Of a DNA stretch of 64,000 nt, positions 41,816-52,122 are shown in pieces (position 1 is the first letter of the stretch; every line of letters begins with the position of its first letter). The position numbers and the translations under genes were made by a program. The stretch spans positions 1 to 64,000 of the forward strand of contig JARBJD010000321.1 of the NCBI GenBank assembly GCA_033064195.1, written 5' to 3'. The notes under the pieces are model-generated. The model was not told the origin of the DNA. It saw nothing but the letters and a program-made list of their open reading frames with translations, and made no database searches. This DNA comes from Blattamonas nauphoetae. Taxonomy: Eukaryota; Preaxostyla; Oxymonadida.

Positions 41816-44335
41816 ATGAATGAAGATCTCTCATCAAGGGCGTTGAACTGTCCACCCACTTGGAATCTGGTTCGTCGTTTTCCTCATTCATTTCTCTCGT
41901 TTTCAGTCAAACATCTCCTCACTTCTCGAAGTATTGCAATGTGATGATGAAGATATTGTTGTTGAATCACTCCGAGAGTTGCAGAATGTGGCCTCTGGTG
42001 TGTATTCTTGCTTTCTTCATCGATATTTTGATGATTATTATGTATGTGTTTCAGAATGTGGGTCGGATGACTCATTTGATGGTTGGTGTCCATTTCTGTC
42101 TCCGCTATGTTGTGGAACACATTCATTTGGACTTCTGGTCTCTCCTTTTTCCTTTGGTTCATTCTCGCTTTTCAGGCTGAACTGATGAAATTTGTTTCGA
42201 TTCTGTGTTTGTGGTTTTCTTGGTTGTGATGATTAATGTTCATTTCCTTTCTTTCAGATTCGAAATCGCCATCTAGGCATGGCTGACCGGCCAAAAGTGC
42301 CGGTCAGTGTCACTCCATAATTATTCAAAGGGTCAGATCTCTGTTATTGCTTAAATTACATGAAATGAACAAGAAAATGACAAAAGAGCTTGTATTCATG
42401 TCCAGATTTACTAAATGAATCGTTATCCATGATGTGGATCGACTAAATCGTCAAGTTGTGTTTTTGACTCCTCATATTTCTCTCTACAATTGCTTTTGTG
42501 GATCATTATCCTCTCTCTAGGTCCTCTTTCATGCAGTTACATCATCTCTTCTCAACAAGCTGAACAAATAAATTGGAATGGAGGGGAAAACCAACGCAAC
42601 AGATCAAAGGCGTGTTGGTGCATCAATGAGGAGATGATGTGCAATCAGTATATTCCAAGTATTCATCTGGATCTTTGCTCCTGTTTGGTCTTCTTCATCT
42701 TCTGAATCAGGTTAGTCTGCTCTCTCCATGCTAAAAGGTGGTGGGCTGACCATTTTCGAACGAGTGGACGAGCTTGGTGATAATCGCAGATGCTTGGAAG
42801 GTGTTTGGAATGATACTCACTTTCCTATTGGCGTTCTCTGGCAGATTCTTCGATGTTTCTTCCTTCTTTGTCATTCACCCCAATCTTTTCCGTTCACTCC
42901 GTCCTCGGTCTTCTATTTGAAGTGAAAGAACAGATGTGGGCTGTTCCCTTCTGCTTCTGTCAGTTTAGCCACAGACAGATCCTTCGTTTCGTCGCACTCG
43001 TCTGAATCCGACCTCTCGTCCTTCCTGTGGGTCATCTACCTCTTCCTTTGTCATCCTCAGTCTGCATTCCTGTCTCGAGCAGTTCTGTCATTCCAGAATC
43101 GGATTTTCATTTGTTTGTGTCCACCCATGATCTTCCGACGGACACGACAACTCCAATCTCGTGCCCCTTCGCCTGTTCTATGAAAGACGAGAGAGGGAAG
43201 AGTGACGGATGCGAACGTGTCACAGCACGTTCTGAAATTGATGACGAAGTGAAGTTGAATCCACTCGACGTTCAGTGAGATGTGGGAGTGAGAGAGTGTC
43301 GTCTGCAGGAATGTTGTGATTAAGGTGAGGGTCAGACTGGCAGTGTCAGTTGCTTGTTCTTTGGGAGGGTGGGTGGGAGAGTTGAATGCGATGTGAGTGA
43401 CTCGGGACGATCAACGAGCATTCTGACCCCATCATCTTCCTTCCTGTTCTCATCCTTCTTGTTCTCCCTGCAATCTTCTTTCCCTTCTCCCTCCTCACAC
43501 GTCTCGTCCTTCATCAATCTCTCAGATGCTTCAGACACTTCCAACCCAAACTTCGTCATTTCATTCAAACTCGACATTGTTGGAACCGACTTGCTCTTGA
43601 AATTGTGGTCTTCCTCGTTGAGATGATTCGATTTAGTTATTTCAGAAGTCGTTCGAACGTAAAGTGAGGACGGAAAGAACGATGGGATGGGCAATGTGAA
43701 CGGCGATGTCTGTGAATAGTGGTTTTCATCGTTGGGTTGGCCATTTGGCCGATCTGCGAGTGGAGACATGGAAAATTGGACTTCTTTCGATTCTGGGATC
43801 GTGATTGAATCTTCTTTTGTTTAGTCGTTCATGTCTACCTTGTTCCTTCTCAGACTTCACTCCAAATCGGAGAGTTTTGTTCAAGTTTTGGCAGAAGACA
43901 AGATTGTGAAAGAGACAAAGGAATAACTCGAGTCATTGTTATTAAATACTTGTTTTCCACACAGAATTATCACGAAAGCGCTTGTCTTGATATGTGATCG
44001 GGATCAAACCCATTGATCGTTGTATTCGACGTAGATCACCTTTCACTGGTGTTTGGAGATTGGATTCCTTTGAAAGTGATTTAATTATCACGAATAGAGT
44101 CATTTCTGTGTCTAATTCTTGGTTTCTATCACACCTCATGTCAATAACTCATTTCTCTGTTTAATTTGAAAAGACTTCGGAGAAATGGTATATTCAGATT
44201 ATGGGTTCCCAAATTTCTCCGGTCAGTGACCGTCAGTACTTTTCGGTGAAAACTGACCGGTCAGTGCCGGTCAGCCATGCCTATCGCCATCGTTTGTTCA
44301 CTCATCGCTTTCATCTGAAATCCCTTCTTTCGTGA
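41816..44335 (+). pseudogene. J: small intron-rich gene interrupted by T2
   Basis: Exons 41816-41869, 41907-41999, 42055-42081, 42176-42193 and 42258-42273, with introns of 37, 55, 94 and 64 bp; all GT-AG and all phase 0. The spliced product starts MNEDLSSRALNCPPTWNL and continues SNISSLLEVLQCDDEDIVVE, SLRELQNVASG, NVGRMTHLM, AELMKF, IRNRH. This looks like the start of an armadillo-like repeat protein. T2 (42274-44283) is inserted in exon 5; after it the frame continues through RLFTHRFHLKSLL to a TGA at 44333. Whether the gene originally continued into further exons is unknown. Function unknown. Confidence 0.6.
42274..44283. mobile_element. T2: 2.0-kb inverted-repeat transposon, same family as T1 with different interior
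   Basis: Ends TAGGCATGGCTGACCGG and the inverted CCGGTCAGCCATGCCTA; the 8-bp duplication TCGCCATC flanks it (42266-42273, 44284-44291). Subterminal CCGGTCAG repeats and both end regions match T1. The interior has open stretches (42490-42705, 42728-42925, 43027-43278 plus; 43769-43332 minus) unrelated to T1. None is a recognisable transposase; some could be captured exons, but I cannot name a source gene. Confidence 0.85.
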
Positions 44336-45215
44336 TCACAAAATTTGGAGATTGGCCAACGTGTCCTTCATTGGAAGCAGTATGCTGATTTGTGTGATTC
44401 TTTTTCAAAAATCGCATCCGTCACTCCAGCGCCTGTACGTTGATATTCATCGACAAATACCCTCTACTCACCGTCACAGGTGCTCTCTCCATGTTCAAGG
44501 TGTGAATTTCGTCTTTTCTTCATGTTGGCGAACTTTATCGCGGATCCGATGCTCAGGCGACTAATCACCCATCAGACTTCTGTTCGATATATATATCAAT
44601 GATGAAACCGACATCAAACTGTGGATTACACACTCACAACATGGTTTGTACCGTTTCTTTCTTTCTCACGTTCAGATACTCGGGATTTTTTTGAGGTGCG
44701 CCGGAACAATGAGCACAACGAGATAACTCTCACATAAATCGTTCAATCGGATGTTATCGATAGTTTTCGCTCGCTGGTATGTCTTTATTCATGCATTTCT
44801 GGTCTTGTAGACCCAAAAATGAATGCTCATTTTTCAATCGTCATCAATCTGTACTACCTCGCCTCAAACACCATGGTCCTTCAGTATTTCCCTCAGAGAG
44901 TCTCTGTTAGACACGTTCAACAAATGTTACGGACCTAATATATCGAGAATATTGAATATGTCAATCCGCACTTTTCGTGTCTTTTTCTTCAATGGAGGAG
45001 TTTATACCAGTGCTCTCACACAGAATTGGTTTTTTCTGTTGTAAATTATCGGTAGTTTGTCTTTGGACCTGTTTTGTTACAAAAAATGTGCAGAAGAGTC
45101 CTGAACAAAAAAAGGAGATATCGAACGCGATCTTCCTTGAAATCCGGTAATTCACTCATTTTCAGTCGACTGAACAGACGAATGGTAATTCCGCAAAAAA
45201 TAATTTTTGGTGACG
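44336..45215. other. AT-rich non-coding stretch
   Basis: Only frames of 60-80 codons, none with recognisable features. A short (TA)n run lies near 44590. Confidence 0.5.
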
Positions 45216-45826
45216 CACATTATAGTTGTGTCACCAATATGTCCCATGTCACCAATCCGGCCTTTTTTCTGGAAAAATCAATATCGGTCAAACTAAGAAA
45301 AATCTGAAATTTAAGAATTATACTCCCACGCGATCCCGAGAAATCCTCAAAATACCCCCTTTTGCCCGATGAAAAACATCGTTTTGACAATATCTCAACA
45401 ACCAGTGAATCGATTTCGATGAAATTTTTCACACAAACGTTTTTTTGGTGAAACGAACATTTTTGCAAAAATTTGGAGAAAAAATTCTGCGTATTTGGGA
45501 AGATCGGAAAAAACCCATATTTTTCTCGACAAAATATTCTTAGGAAAAAAATCCTTTTATTTTTTGTTCATCTTTTGTCGAGATCTATCCGACTATTATG
45601 CCTTTTATTTGATTTAAAACGGATGGCTGGTTGTGGAGAAATGACCGCAAAAAGTTGAAAAAAATGTGTGCATTCGTAACGTAAAACGTATTTTGAGGTT
45701 TTCTCGGGATCGGGTGGGAGTATAATGCTAAAATTTTATTTTGTTCTTAGTTTGACCAAAATAGTCCCTCACAGAAAAAAGGCCGGATTGGTGACGCCGG
45801 ACGGTTTGGTGACACCACTATTAGTG
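45216..45826. mobile_element. 611-bp element with ~150-bp inverted ends
   Basis: The left end (CACATTATAGTTGTGTCACC, then GTCACCAATCCGGCCTTTTT, GGTCAAACTAAGAA, ATACTCCCACGCGATCCCG) is an imperfect inverted copy of the right end (complement reads CACTAATAGTGGTGTCACC, GTCACCAATCCGGCCTTTTT, GGTCAAACTAAGAA, ATACTCCCACCCGATCCCG). Long, diverged inverted arms suggest an older foldback or MITE-type element. No target duplication could be fixed; TTTTG occurs on both sides but is not convincing. No coding capacity. Confidence 0.75.
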
Positions 45827-45895
45827 TTTTGCGATTTTTCAAAGAGAATCACCCATTTCCATCTTCTTGTGAATTTCATTCAGTGTTGTTCTTGC

Positions 45896-46312
45896 ATGGA
45901 ATCTCTCTTCTTCGAACCTGAAAACTTCGTCTCACTTTTTCTGAGATACAAGAACTTTATCTTTTCCACATTCAACAAAATCGGGAAGTCATCGCCTCCA
46001 TCTGCAGTACTCACCACTTTAGCTCGGATTTCTCTCTTCCCTCATCTCTCAATCGCCTCCAACTTTCTCACGGCTCTTTACTTGGTCGTCAAACGAGATC
46101 CAGCAGCCATCACACGTCTCCCCTCACCCATCTTCTCATCATCTTCCCCACACCAACAATATTCTGGTCTCTCATTCCTGTCCGCTATGATAAAGAAAAT
46201 CCGGATTGTTTTCTCCGAATTCCAAGCTAATCTCCCAACCGATCATTCACACCTCCCAAAATACATCCAGCTCACAAAAGATGATCCTCCGAAGCACAGT
46301 TCAGACAACTGA
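45896..46312 (+). CDS. small unrecognised protein (138 aa)
   Basis: From the ATG at 45896 the frame reads MESLFFEPENFVSLFLRY and continues as an even mix of hydrophobic and polar residues (SIASNFLTALYLVVKRD, LSFLSAMIKKIRIVF, HLPKYIQLTKDDPPKHSSDN) to a TGA at 46310. Composition looks coding and helical. It may be the remaining part of a larger family gene, since it starts just after the inverted-repeat element. No function is suggested. Convergent with the receptor gene on the other strand, about 400 bp away. Confidence 0.55.
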   Translation: MESLFFEPENFVSLFLRYKNFIFSTFNKIGKSSPPSAVLTTLARISLFPHLSIASNFLTALYLVVKRDPAAITRLPSPIFSSSSPHQQYSGLSFLSAMIKKIRIVFSEFQANLPTDHSHLPKYIQLTKDDPPKHSSDN

Positions 46313-46713
46313 AGACGAGAAAAGCTCGCTGACTTCATTCAGGATTTCATCCAGTTTATCATCCTTCTATCTCTCATCCCGACATTCCAGAATGACTTTA
46401 CTCTGAATTCGATGAGGTCTGACCATCCATCTGTGAGATCGTTCAGCTGTGAAGAACAGACCAAGATGCACATGATTTGGCGAAATGGAAGGACGTGATG
46501 AAATGAGAGACTCAAGATAGAAGGGACTGCCAGACAGCCTGAACAGAATATTCCACTCGAAAAGTGGACACAATGGACAACTACACTCTGAAAACGAGGA
46601 GTGAAGGAAGACGAGAGGAAGTGGGAAGAAGAAAATGAAGAAGTTGAAGGTGAAAAGAGATGAAGTGGGGAAAAGAAGAAAGAGAATGAAGACAGATCGC
46701 GCTTCGTATCGAA
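46313..46713. other. intergenic between two convergent genes
   Basis: Chance frames only. Purine-rich (AGA/GAAG) toward 46700. Confidence 0.5.
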
Positions 46714-49700
46714 TCAATTGTGAAATGGATCAGGAGCGGGATGATCGACAGGTTTTGTGAAGTGTGTGGACAGGTCGCCGAGGTCGCGCTCAACTGTGGT
46801 GAGTGTTGGCCTGTGTTCTGGTGCCTGGTGGAGACAGTTCTGGATCAGTGCTCGCATCGACGAGTTCGTGACTTTGAGGATGTCGGGTCGGATTCCACTC
46901 ACAACCTGCCGATGCGCGTTCACAGCATCCACCTCCTTGAACGGTATCTCTCCCGTCTCCATCTCCCACAACAACAGGCCGAACCGAAAAACCGACACCT
47001 TCTCGACATCCACATCGTTTGTGGACAGCGTCTCGTCTTCCTTCTGCTCCGGTGCTCCCCATCGCAGTCCCTCGTTCGATCCATTCATCCCTTTCTTCCC
47101 ACTCTCTCCACTCACTCCCACTCCTTTCCCACTCCCACTCGAAATCTGAAGGAACATCCGGTCTTTGCTGTCGAACAACACCCAGTGGGAGGTCAGTTGG
47201 GTGAGAGCGTCCTTCGTCTGCAGAGTGGACAGCACTTGCGACAGTCCGAAAGCGACTTGTCGTTGGATCAGTTGCGGATGGAGGAGAGAATTCTCTTTGT
47301 GCAGTTTTGAGTGTAGTGTCGTCAGCGCTCTCACTTTCGTGGCTGTGTGCTCCTTCCCATCAAGTTCAATCACATCCACCATCTCTCCAGTCTGATCTGA
47401 ATCACACTTCAGCGTCCACATCTCTTCTGCCGATCCATCAGAGAACTCGCTTTTGATCGACTTGGAGCAGAGATGAGCAGGGCCAGTTGAGTTGGGGAGA
47501 AGATCAGCGGCGATCTCCACTTTTTCGATGTCAGCTTCATTCTGGGCATCCATCTCTTGGTGCGAAAGAAGAACATCTGATTTCTGCTTTCGGTCTCGAC
47601 GAACTCGGACGAAGCACACCAACATCACGAGAAAGCCAACAGCGAGAAGGGCAGCAACTGCAACAGGAATGATCCACAACATCTTCGAGGAAGTCCCTCC
47701 TTGCGACATGTTCCCTTTTCCTGTCGATGACGCTGACGCGAACAGGAATGAATTCGCTGTGGTTAGATTGTCTCCAAACACAAGCCTGGCGCGCCATTGG
47801 AGAGAGGAATTGAGAGACGAGAGCGATGTTTTGAGATCCACTTGTCCAACAATCTCAGTTTCAGTCCATTTCGTCGTTGCGAGGGTGTCCAGTTGGAGAA
47901 GAGTTGATGCACCCTTCACACTCTTCTCTGAATCCCACTCAAACACTTCCACATCGAGACCACACGGCACAAGCATCTCTCCTTTCAGAGAAAAGTGAAT
48001 CGTGTTTGTCTTCTGCTCGATGTTGGTGGATGAATTGTCGGAGTCGAGAGTGGGAACGAAGAGAGGAGACGAGACAATAAATTGATCTCCACTGATCGTG
48101 CACTCCTCAGCATCAATCCAAGCTGATGGAGATTCTCTTGTTCCATCTCCCTTCGAAAGGGAATCGATCATCAACTTCCCTTCTCCTTCGCAGTGGATGT
48201 TCTGTCTCGCTGAGGGGAACGACGAGATCGTTCGTCCGTTGTCAGAGAACTCTCCTTTCGTGATCGTCAGTTCTCCTCCTTTCTGAACAATCCCTCCAGA
48301 TCCAAGTCCTTTCATCGTCACTGACGACAGGTTCGTTGTCGATTCAACAAAATGCAGGAATCCTGTGTTCCATCCACAAATCGATCCGTCTGAATTCGAT
48401 CCTGTGCTGCTCGATCCTTCAATCGAACACATTTGGATGGTGATTGTGGAGGATTGAGCCGACAAGAATTTGAACGATGATGATGAGGAAGTGGTGATCG
48501 TGAGGTGTGCCAATCCACATTCACCATTCGTGATGGAGAGCAGCGAAGGTTCCGAATCTGTGTTCGACGATGGTTGGGAAAGAGAGAGGAGGGATTGATC
48601 CATGTTGCCTGATGTCAGTCTGAATGGAAGAGACGACACGAGGAGTGGCGTGGAAAGTGACGCTGGTTTCACAATTCGCAACATCGTGTTGGCAATCGAG
48701 AGTCGTTCGGCAATCTCCCACGCTCGTTCGATTCGGAGACACGTCGAGACATCTGCTCCACTCCGAATCATCGATGAATCACCAGCATCGTCAGAGCACA
48801 CGCTGATGGTCAGCTCCGACGGTTTTGGAGGTGTTGAGAAGGAAATGCCATCTGCAATGATCTTCAGTCCTCCAGTGCACAGATCTGTGATCAGATAAGT
48901 TGAACCAAAATCGAGGCCTCCATCCAACCCCAACATCACAACTTCGCTCTTTCCTTTCGTGCTCGAGCTGAATGAAACTGGGATTGTGAATGCGTCGTAG
49001 AGTGTCAATTCGAAAGCCGAGTCTGAAGAGAGGTGCTCGCCAGTGAGAACGATCGACATCAAAATGCCTTGCGAGTTCAGCTCGACAGATGCTGTTGTGA
49101 CGCGAGAGACTGAAGGAAGTGGAGGACTTTCAGAAAGCAGAGGGGTTACAAACGATGGAGTTCCGACAACAACTCCATCATCTGTCCCATTGTCAATCTT
49201 CGTCACTGTGTATGTTTGCCCAAATTGCAGAGATGTTGAATCAGAGCTGGAGGAGAGGAGGAGTGTGGACGATGATGGAGATGTCGCACCAGAGGCAACA
49301 ATTGTGAACGTCCGAGTGTGTGCATTCTCTGATCCACTTCCTGTCGTAACTCCAGACACTTCAACAGTGTATGTTTCTTTGGGAACGAATCCTGACCCTG
49401 TCACCAGAAGTCTGATTGATGTCTCTGTCTCGTCATCCACTTCGATCTTCGTCAAGCGGACTGGCTCGACAGGCATCTGAACTCCAACCGATCCAACTTG
49501 AACGGAATTCAATCGACCTGTCGCTTGAAGTGATGTCACCTTGTACAACACTCCAAATTTCATCTGTTGAGCTCGTTCAACTGGGTCTGTCGCAAATGGA
49601 TACAACACTTCATCAAACTCTCCGATCTCTCCAGATGATGTTGTGCTCATTTTCCGAGTCAGTGTCTCTCCATCTGCGTTTTGTCCAATCAGTGTCAGCG

Positions 49701-52122
49701 TGTATTCCTTCTTATTCTCCAACTCCACACTCGAAAATGACAGTGTCACTTTCCCTTTCGTTGAGGCATCCAGTTCACTCACTTCAATCGCAGACAATCG
49801 AGCCACTGTTGGAATCGTGAACGAGACAGGATGGGCGATGTCGATCAGCATTGTTGAATCTGTCACACTCTTCACTTCTTTCACAATCCATGTTCCTCTT
49901 TCGAACCACACTGATTCTGAACCAATCAATCCCAAGTCTTTCGTTCCTGTCGATTTTCCATCAGGATCTGTCTTCAACTCCACAACGAACCACGAGTCAT
50001 CGTGCAATGCCACTTCATACTCTCCATCTTCAAAGGCTCTTCCTTCAAAATCAACACTCACTTTCGTGTGGCTGGCATCCAATGAACAGACTGCTGAGAT
50101 GAGTGAAGGTGGAATCTTTGGGCTTTCGAAGATCGGAGACGTTGTGAATGAAACGATGTGGCCAGGAAGAAAGGCAGCGACGATGGAATAGTCGGAGAGT
50201 GGTGTCTGAAGAAGTCCAGTCTCACCAACCGACACAGAACACGATCCAATCGACGACGACATCGAGAACCTCAAAACGCGACCAATGTTTGGAATCCCTT
50301 TTGTCACTTCCACTCGCTCTCCCCCAACATTCGACACAACAACCAACAATGTTCCAAACACTTCCTTGTTCAATGCCACTTCCACATCAGCCGTTGTTCC
50401 CTTCACCTTTGCAGTGAGGGCTGTGAGAGTGATTGTGGGGGGAGATTGGTTGAGGAGTTCACTGAAATCTTTCCCGGTTTGTTTTACGAAGATAAGACTT
50501 GTGGAGTACTTCGAAGACGATGCACAATTTGAGACAGTCGTTGAGTTCAACGTTGGAACCAGACTTGAATAGACATCGACAACATGGCCAATTCCAGTTG
50601 CAGCGGAACACTCATCGAAGAGGAGGGAAGAGAGCTGAACAGATGGACAGTTATTTAAAAACATTGACCCTCCTCCCCACGAAGATGTTGCACTGGTTTG
50701 CTTGCAGTTCTGAAAGAGACAATTTGAGATGGCGCCTCCATTTATCGCTGGATCCCAGTGGACGAGACCCATCGCTCCTCCATACGAAACCGCCTCGGAT
50801 TCAATGAAGACACATTCTGAGATAATCAAGTTACCAGGATAGTACATTGCTAGAGAGGTATCGCGGTCAGCGGAACAAGACATGTAAGACGATGATTTGA
50901 GAGTGATAACGTTTGTCGTTCCCGCGGTAAGATAGATGAAGATTGCTCCACCATAAGAAGCCGCTGAACAAGAATTAAACGAACACGATTCGATTGAGAC
51001 ATCGACATTGATGTTGTTGCTGTAGATAGCACCACCATGGGTAGTTGAAGAGCATCCTTTGAAAGTGCAGAGCGTGAATGAAAAGAGAGAATGGTCGGCA
51101 GCTAGGTTAGATTGGGTTGTGAACGGCTTGTTCTCGTTTGTGGCGTCCACCAGGCACGAGACAAATGATGAGTTCAGACTCAGAAGACTCCCTCCACCAT
51201 TCAGCGAACGAATCGATGTTCCATAAAGATGGTTCGAACACGACGACACAACACTCCCAACAATCGACTGACCAAACCAACTCCCAACTTCAATCCCTTC
51301 CGATGAGCATCGTGATGTCATGTTCACAAAAACACAACCAACCAACGATGTCCACACTGATTTCGTCTCCACATCATTTCCAGCTCTGTCCAAGTCCAGT
51401 GACCCAATCAGAGGACCTGTCCCCAAAATCAAATCACCATCACGAAGCTCAATCGAAGTGCCTGTGATCGAAACAGACGATGTGCAACCCTCAGTTCTGT
51501 CTGTTCGGTCCAATCGTCCAAGCGATGCAGTTCCAGTCTTGCCAGAGCGAATCGAGCCGTCACAAATCCCAACCAGAGGAAGAAGAGAAGGAGAGCATGA
51601 TGACACGTGAGAACTCGATGTCACTGTGATCGAGTTCCAGTCAGTCTCTCCCATCCAACAAACCACAAATGGCGAGCATTCCATGTTCGAACGAATCGAG
51701 CACAATGACACAACCACACAAGATCCCAACACACGAGCTGTCCCAACTCCTTCAACACCACAATCCAACTCCAACCACCACAGACAAACCGAGCTGTTCC
51801 TGAACACGAACATCGTTTCAAATCCGACGACATTCTCATCCAACTTGCCAGTCTTCTTCCCTCCTCTTCCACGAAAATCATCCCAGAATCTGATCCGAGT
51901 TTCATTTCCTCTCATCGTCAGATCACTCGATTCCACCACATCATTCGATGCGAAGAAGTGTCCTCTTGGGAGCAGCAACCATCCTGGCTCACCATTTCCT
52001 TGTTCAACAGTGTTTGTGAACGATGTCAGGATTGGTGACAGAGACTGCAATGTTGTGTCACTGGAATCATCCCAAGCACAGTTCAAACAACTCAAAACGA
52101 AAAGAAGTCCGAATCGAATCAT
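46714..52122 (-). CDS. receptor-like membrane protein: beta-helix, Ig-like units, TM helix, pseudokinase-like tail
   Basis: An uninterrupted 1802-codon frame. The chosen ATG gives a signal peptide (MIRFGLLFVLSCLNCAW). Residues ~300-560 form a right-handed beta-helix with GGAIYSNN (~362), YGGAIF (~390) and YGGAMG (~448), resembling polymorphic-membrane-protein repeats (GGAI with nearby Cys/Phe turns). Residues ~670-1100 hold about five ~95-residue Ig-like units (each with a FVPKETYTV- or LENKKEYTLTL-type strand). A second beta-helix-like part follows at ~1190-1340. One transmembrane helix lies at ~1481-1503 (IIPVAVAALLAVGFLVMLV), followed by basic VRRDRKQ. The cytoplasmic tail ends in a kinase C-lobe with GAPEQ (~1687), FRFGLLLWEMETGEIPF (~1713) and CLHQAPEHRPT, but I find no glycine loop, HRD or DFG motif. 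It is therefore probably a pseudokinase receptor or adhesin at the cell surface. Ligand and partners unknown. Single exon, unlike the neighbouring G and J genes. Fragments of relatives lie at 1040-2525 and in T1. Confidence 0.88.
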   Translation of the reverse strand: MIRFGLLFVLSCLNCAWDDSSDTTLQSLSPILTSFTNTVEQGNGEPGWLLLPRGHFFASNDVVESSDLTMRGNETRIRFWDDFRGRGGKKTGKLDENVVGFETMFVFRNSSVCLWWLELDCGVEGVGTARVLGSCVVVSLCSIRSNMECSPFVVCWMGETDWNSITVTSSSHVSSCSPSLLPLVGICDGSIRSGKTGTASLGRLDRTDRTEGCTSSVSITGTSIELRDGDLILGTGPLIGSLDLDRAGNDVETKSVWTSLVGCVFVNMTSRCSSEGIEVGSWFGQSIVGSVVSSCSNHLYGTSIRSLNGGGSLLSLNSSFVSCLVDATNENKPFTTQSNLAADHSLFSFTLCTFKGCSSTTHGGAIYSNNINVDVSIESCSFNSCSAASYGGAIFIYLTAGTTNVITLKSSSYMSCSADRDTSLAMYYPGNLIISECVFIESEAVSYGGAMGLVHWDPAINGGAISNCLFQNCKQTSATSSWGGGSMFLNNCPSVQLSSLLFDECSAATGIGHVVDVYSSLVPTLNSTTVSNCASSSKYSTSLIFVKQTGKDFSELLNQSPPTITLTALTAKVKGTTADVEVALNKEVFGTLLVVVSNVGGERVEVTKGIPNIGRVLRFSMSSSIGSCSVSVGETGLLQTPLSDYSIVAAFLPGHIVSFTTSPIFESPKIPPSLISAVCSLDASHTKVSVDFEGRAFEDGEYEVALHDDSWFVVELKTDPDGKSTGTKDLGLIGSESVWFERGTWIVKEVKSVTDSTMLIDIAHPVSFTIPTVARLSAIEVSELDASTKGKVTLSFSSVELENKKEYTLTLIGQNADGETLTRKMSTTSSGEIGEFDEVLYPFATDPVERAQQMKFGVLYKVTSLQATGRLNSVQVGSVGVQMPVEPVRLTKIEVDDETETSIRLLVTGSGFVPKETYTVEVSGVTTGSGSENAHTRTFTIVASGATSPSSSTLLLSSSSDSTSLQFGQTYTVTKIDNGTDDGVVVGTPSFVTPLLSESPPLPSVSRVTTASVELNSQGILMSIVLTGEHLSSDSAFELTLYDAFTIPVSFSSSTKGKSEVVMLGLDGGLDFGSTYLITDLCTGGLKIIADGISFSTPPKPSELTISVCSDDAGDSSMIRSGADVSTCLRIERAWEIAERLSIANTMLRIVKPASLSTPLLVSSLPFRLTSGNMDQSLLSLSQPSSNTDSEPSLLSITNGECGLAHLTITTSSSSSFKFLSAQSSTITIQMCSIEGSSSTGSNSDGSICGWNTGFLHFVESTTNLSSVTMKGLGSGGIVQKGGELTITKGEFSDNGRTISSFPSARQNIHCEGEGKLMIDSLSKGDGTRESPSAWIDAEECTISGDQFIVSSPLFVPTLDSDNSSTNIEQKTNTIHFSLKGEMLVPCGLDVEVFEWDSEKSVKGASTLLQLDTLATTKWTETEIVGQVDLKTSLSSLNSSLQWRARLVFGDNLTTANSFLFASASSTGKGNMSQGGTSSKMLWIIPVAVAALLAVGFLVMLVCFVRVRRDRKQKSDVLLSHQEMDAQNEADIEKVEIAADLLPNSTGPAHLCSKSIKSEFSDGSAEEMWTLKCDSDQTGEMVDVIELDGKEHTATKVRALTTLHSKLHKENSLLHPQLIQRQVAFGLSQVLSTLQTKDALTQLTSHWVLFDSKDRMFLQISSGSGKGVGVSGESGKKGMNGSNEGLRWGAPEQKEDETLSTNDVDVEKVSVFRFGLLLWEMETGEIPFKEVDAVNAHRQVVSGIRPDILKVTNSSMRALIQNCLHQAPEHRPTLTTVERDLGDLSTHFTKPVDHPAPDPFHN

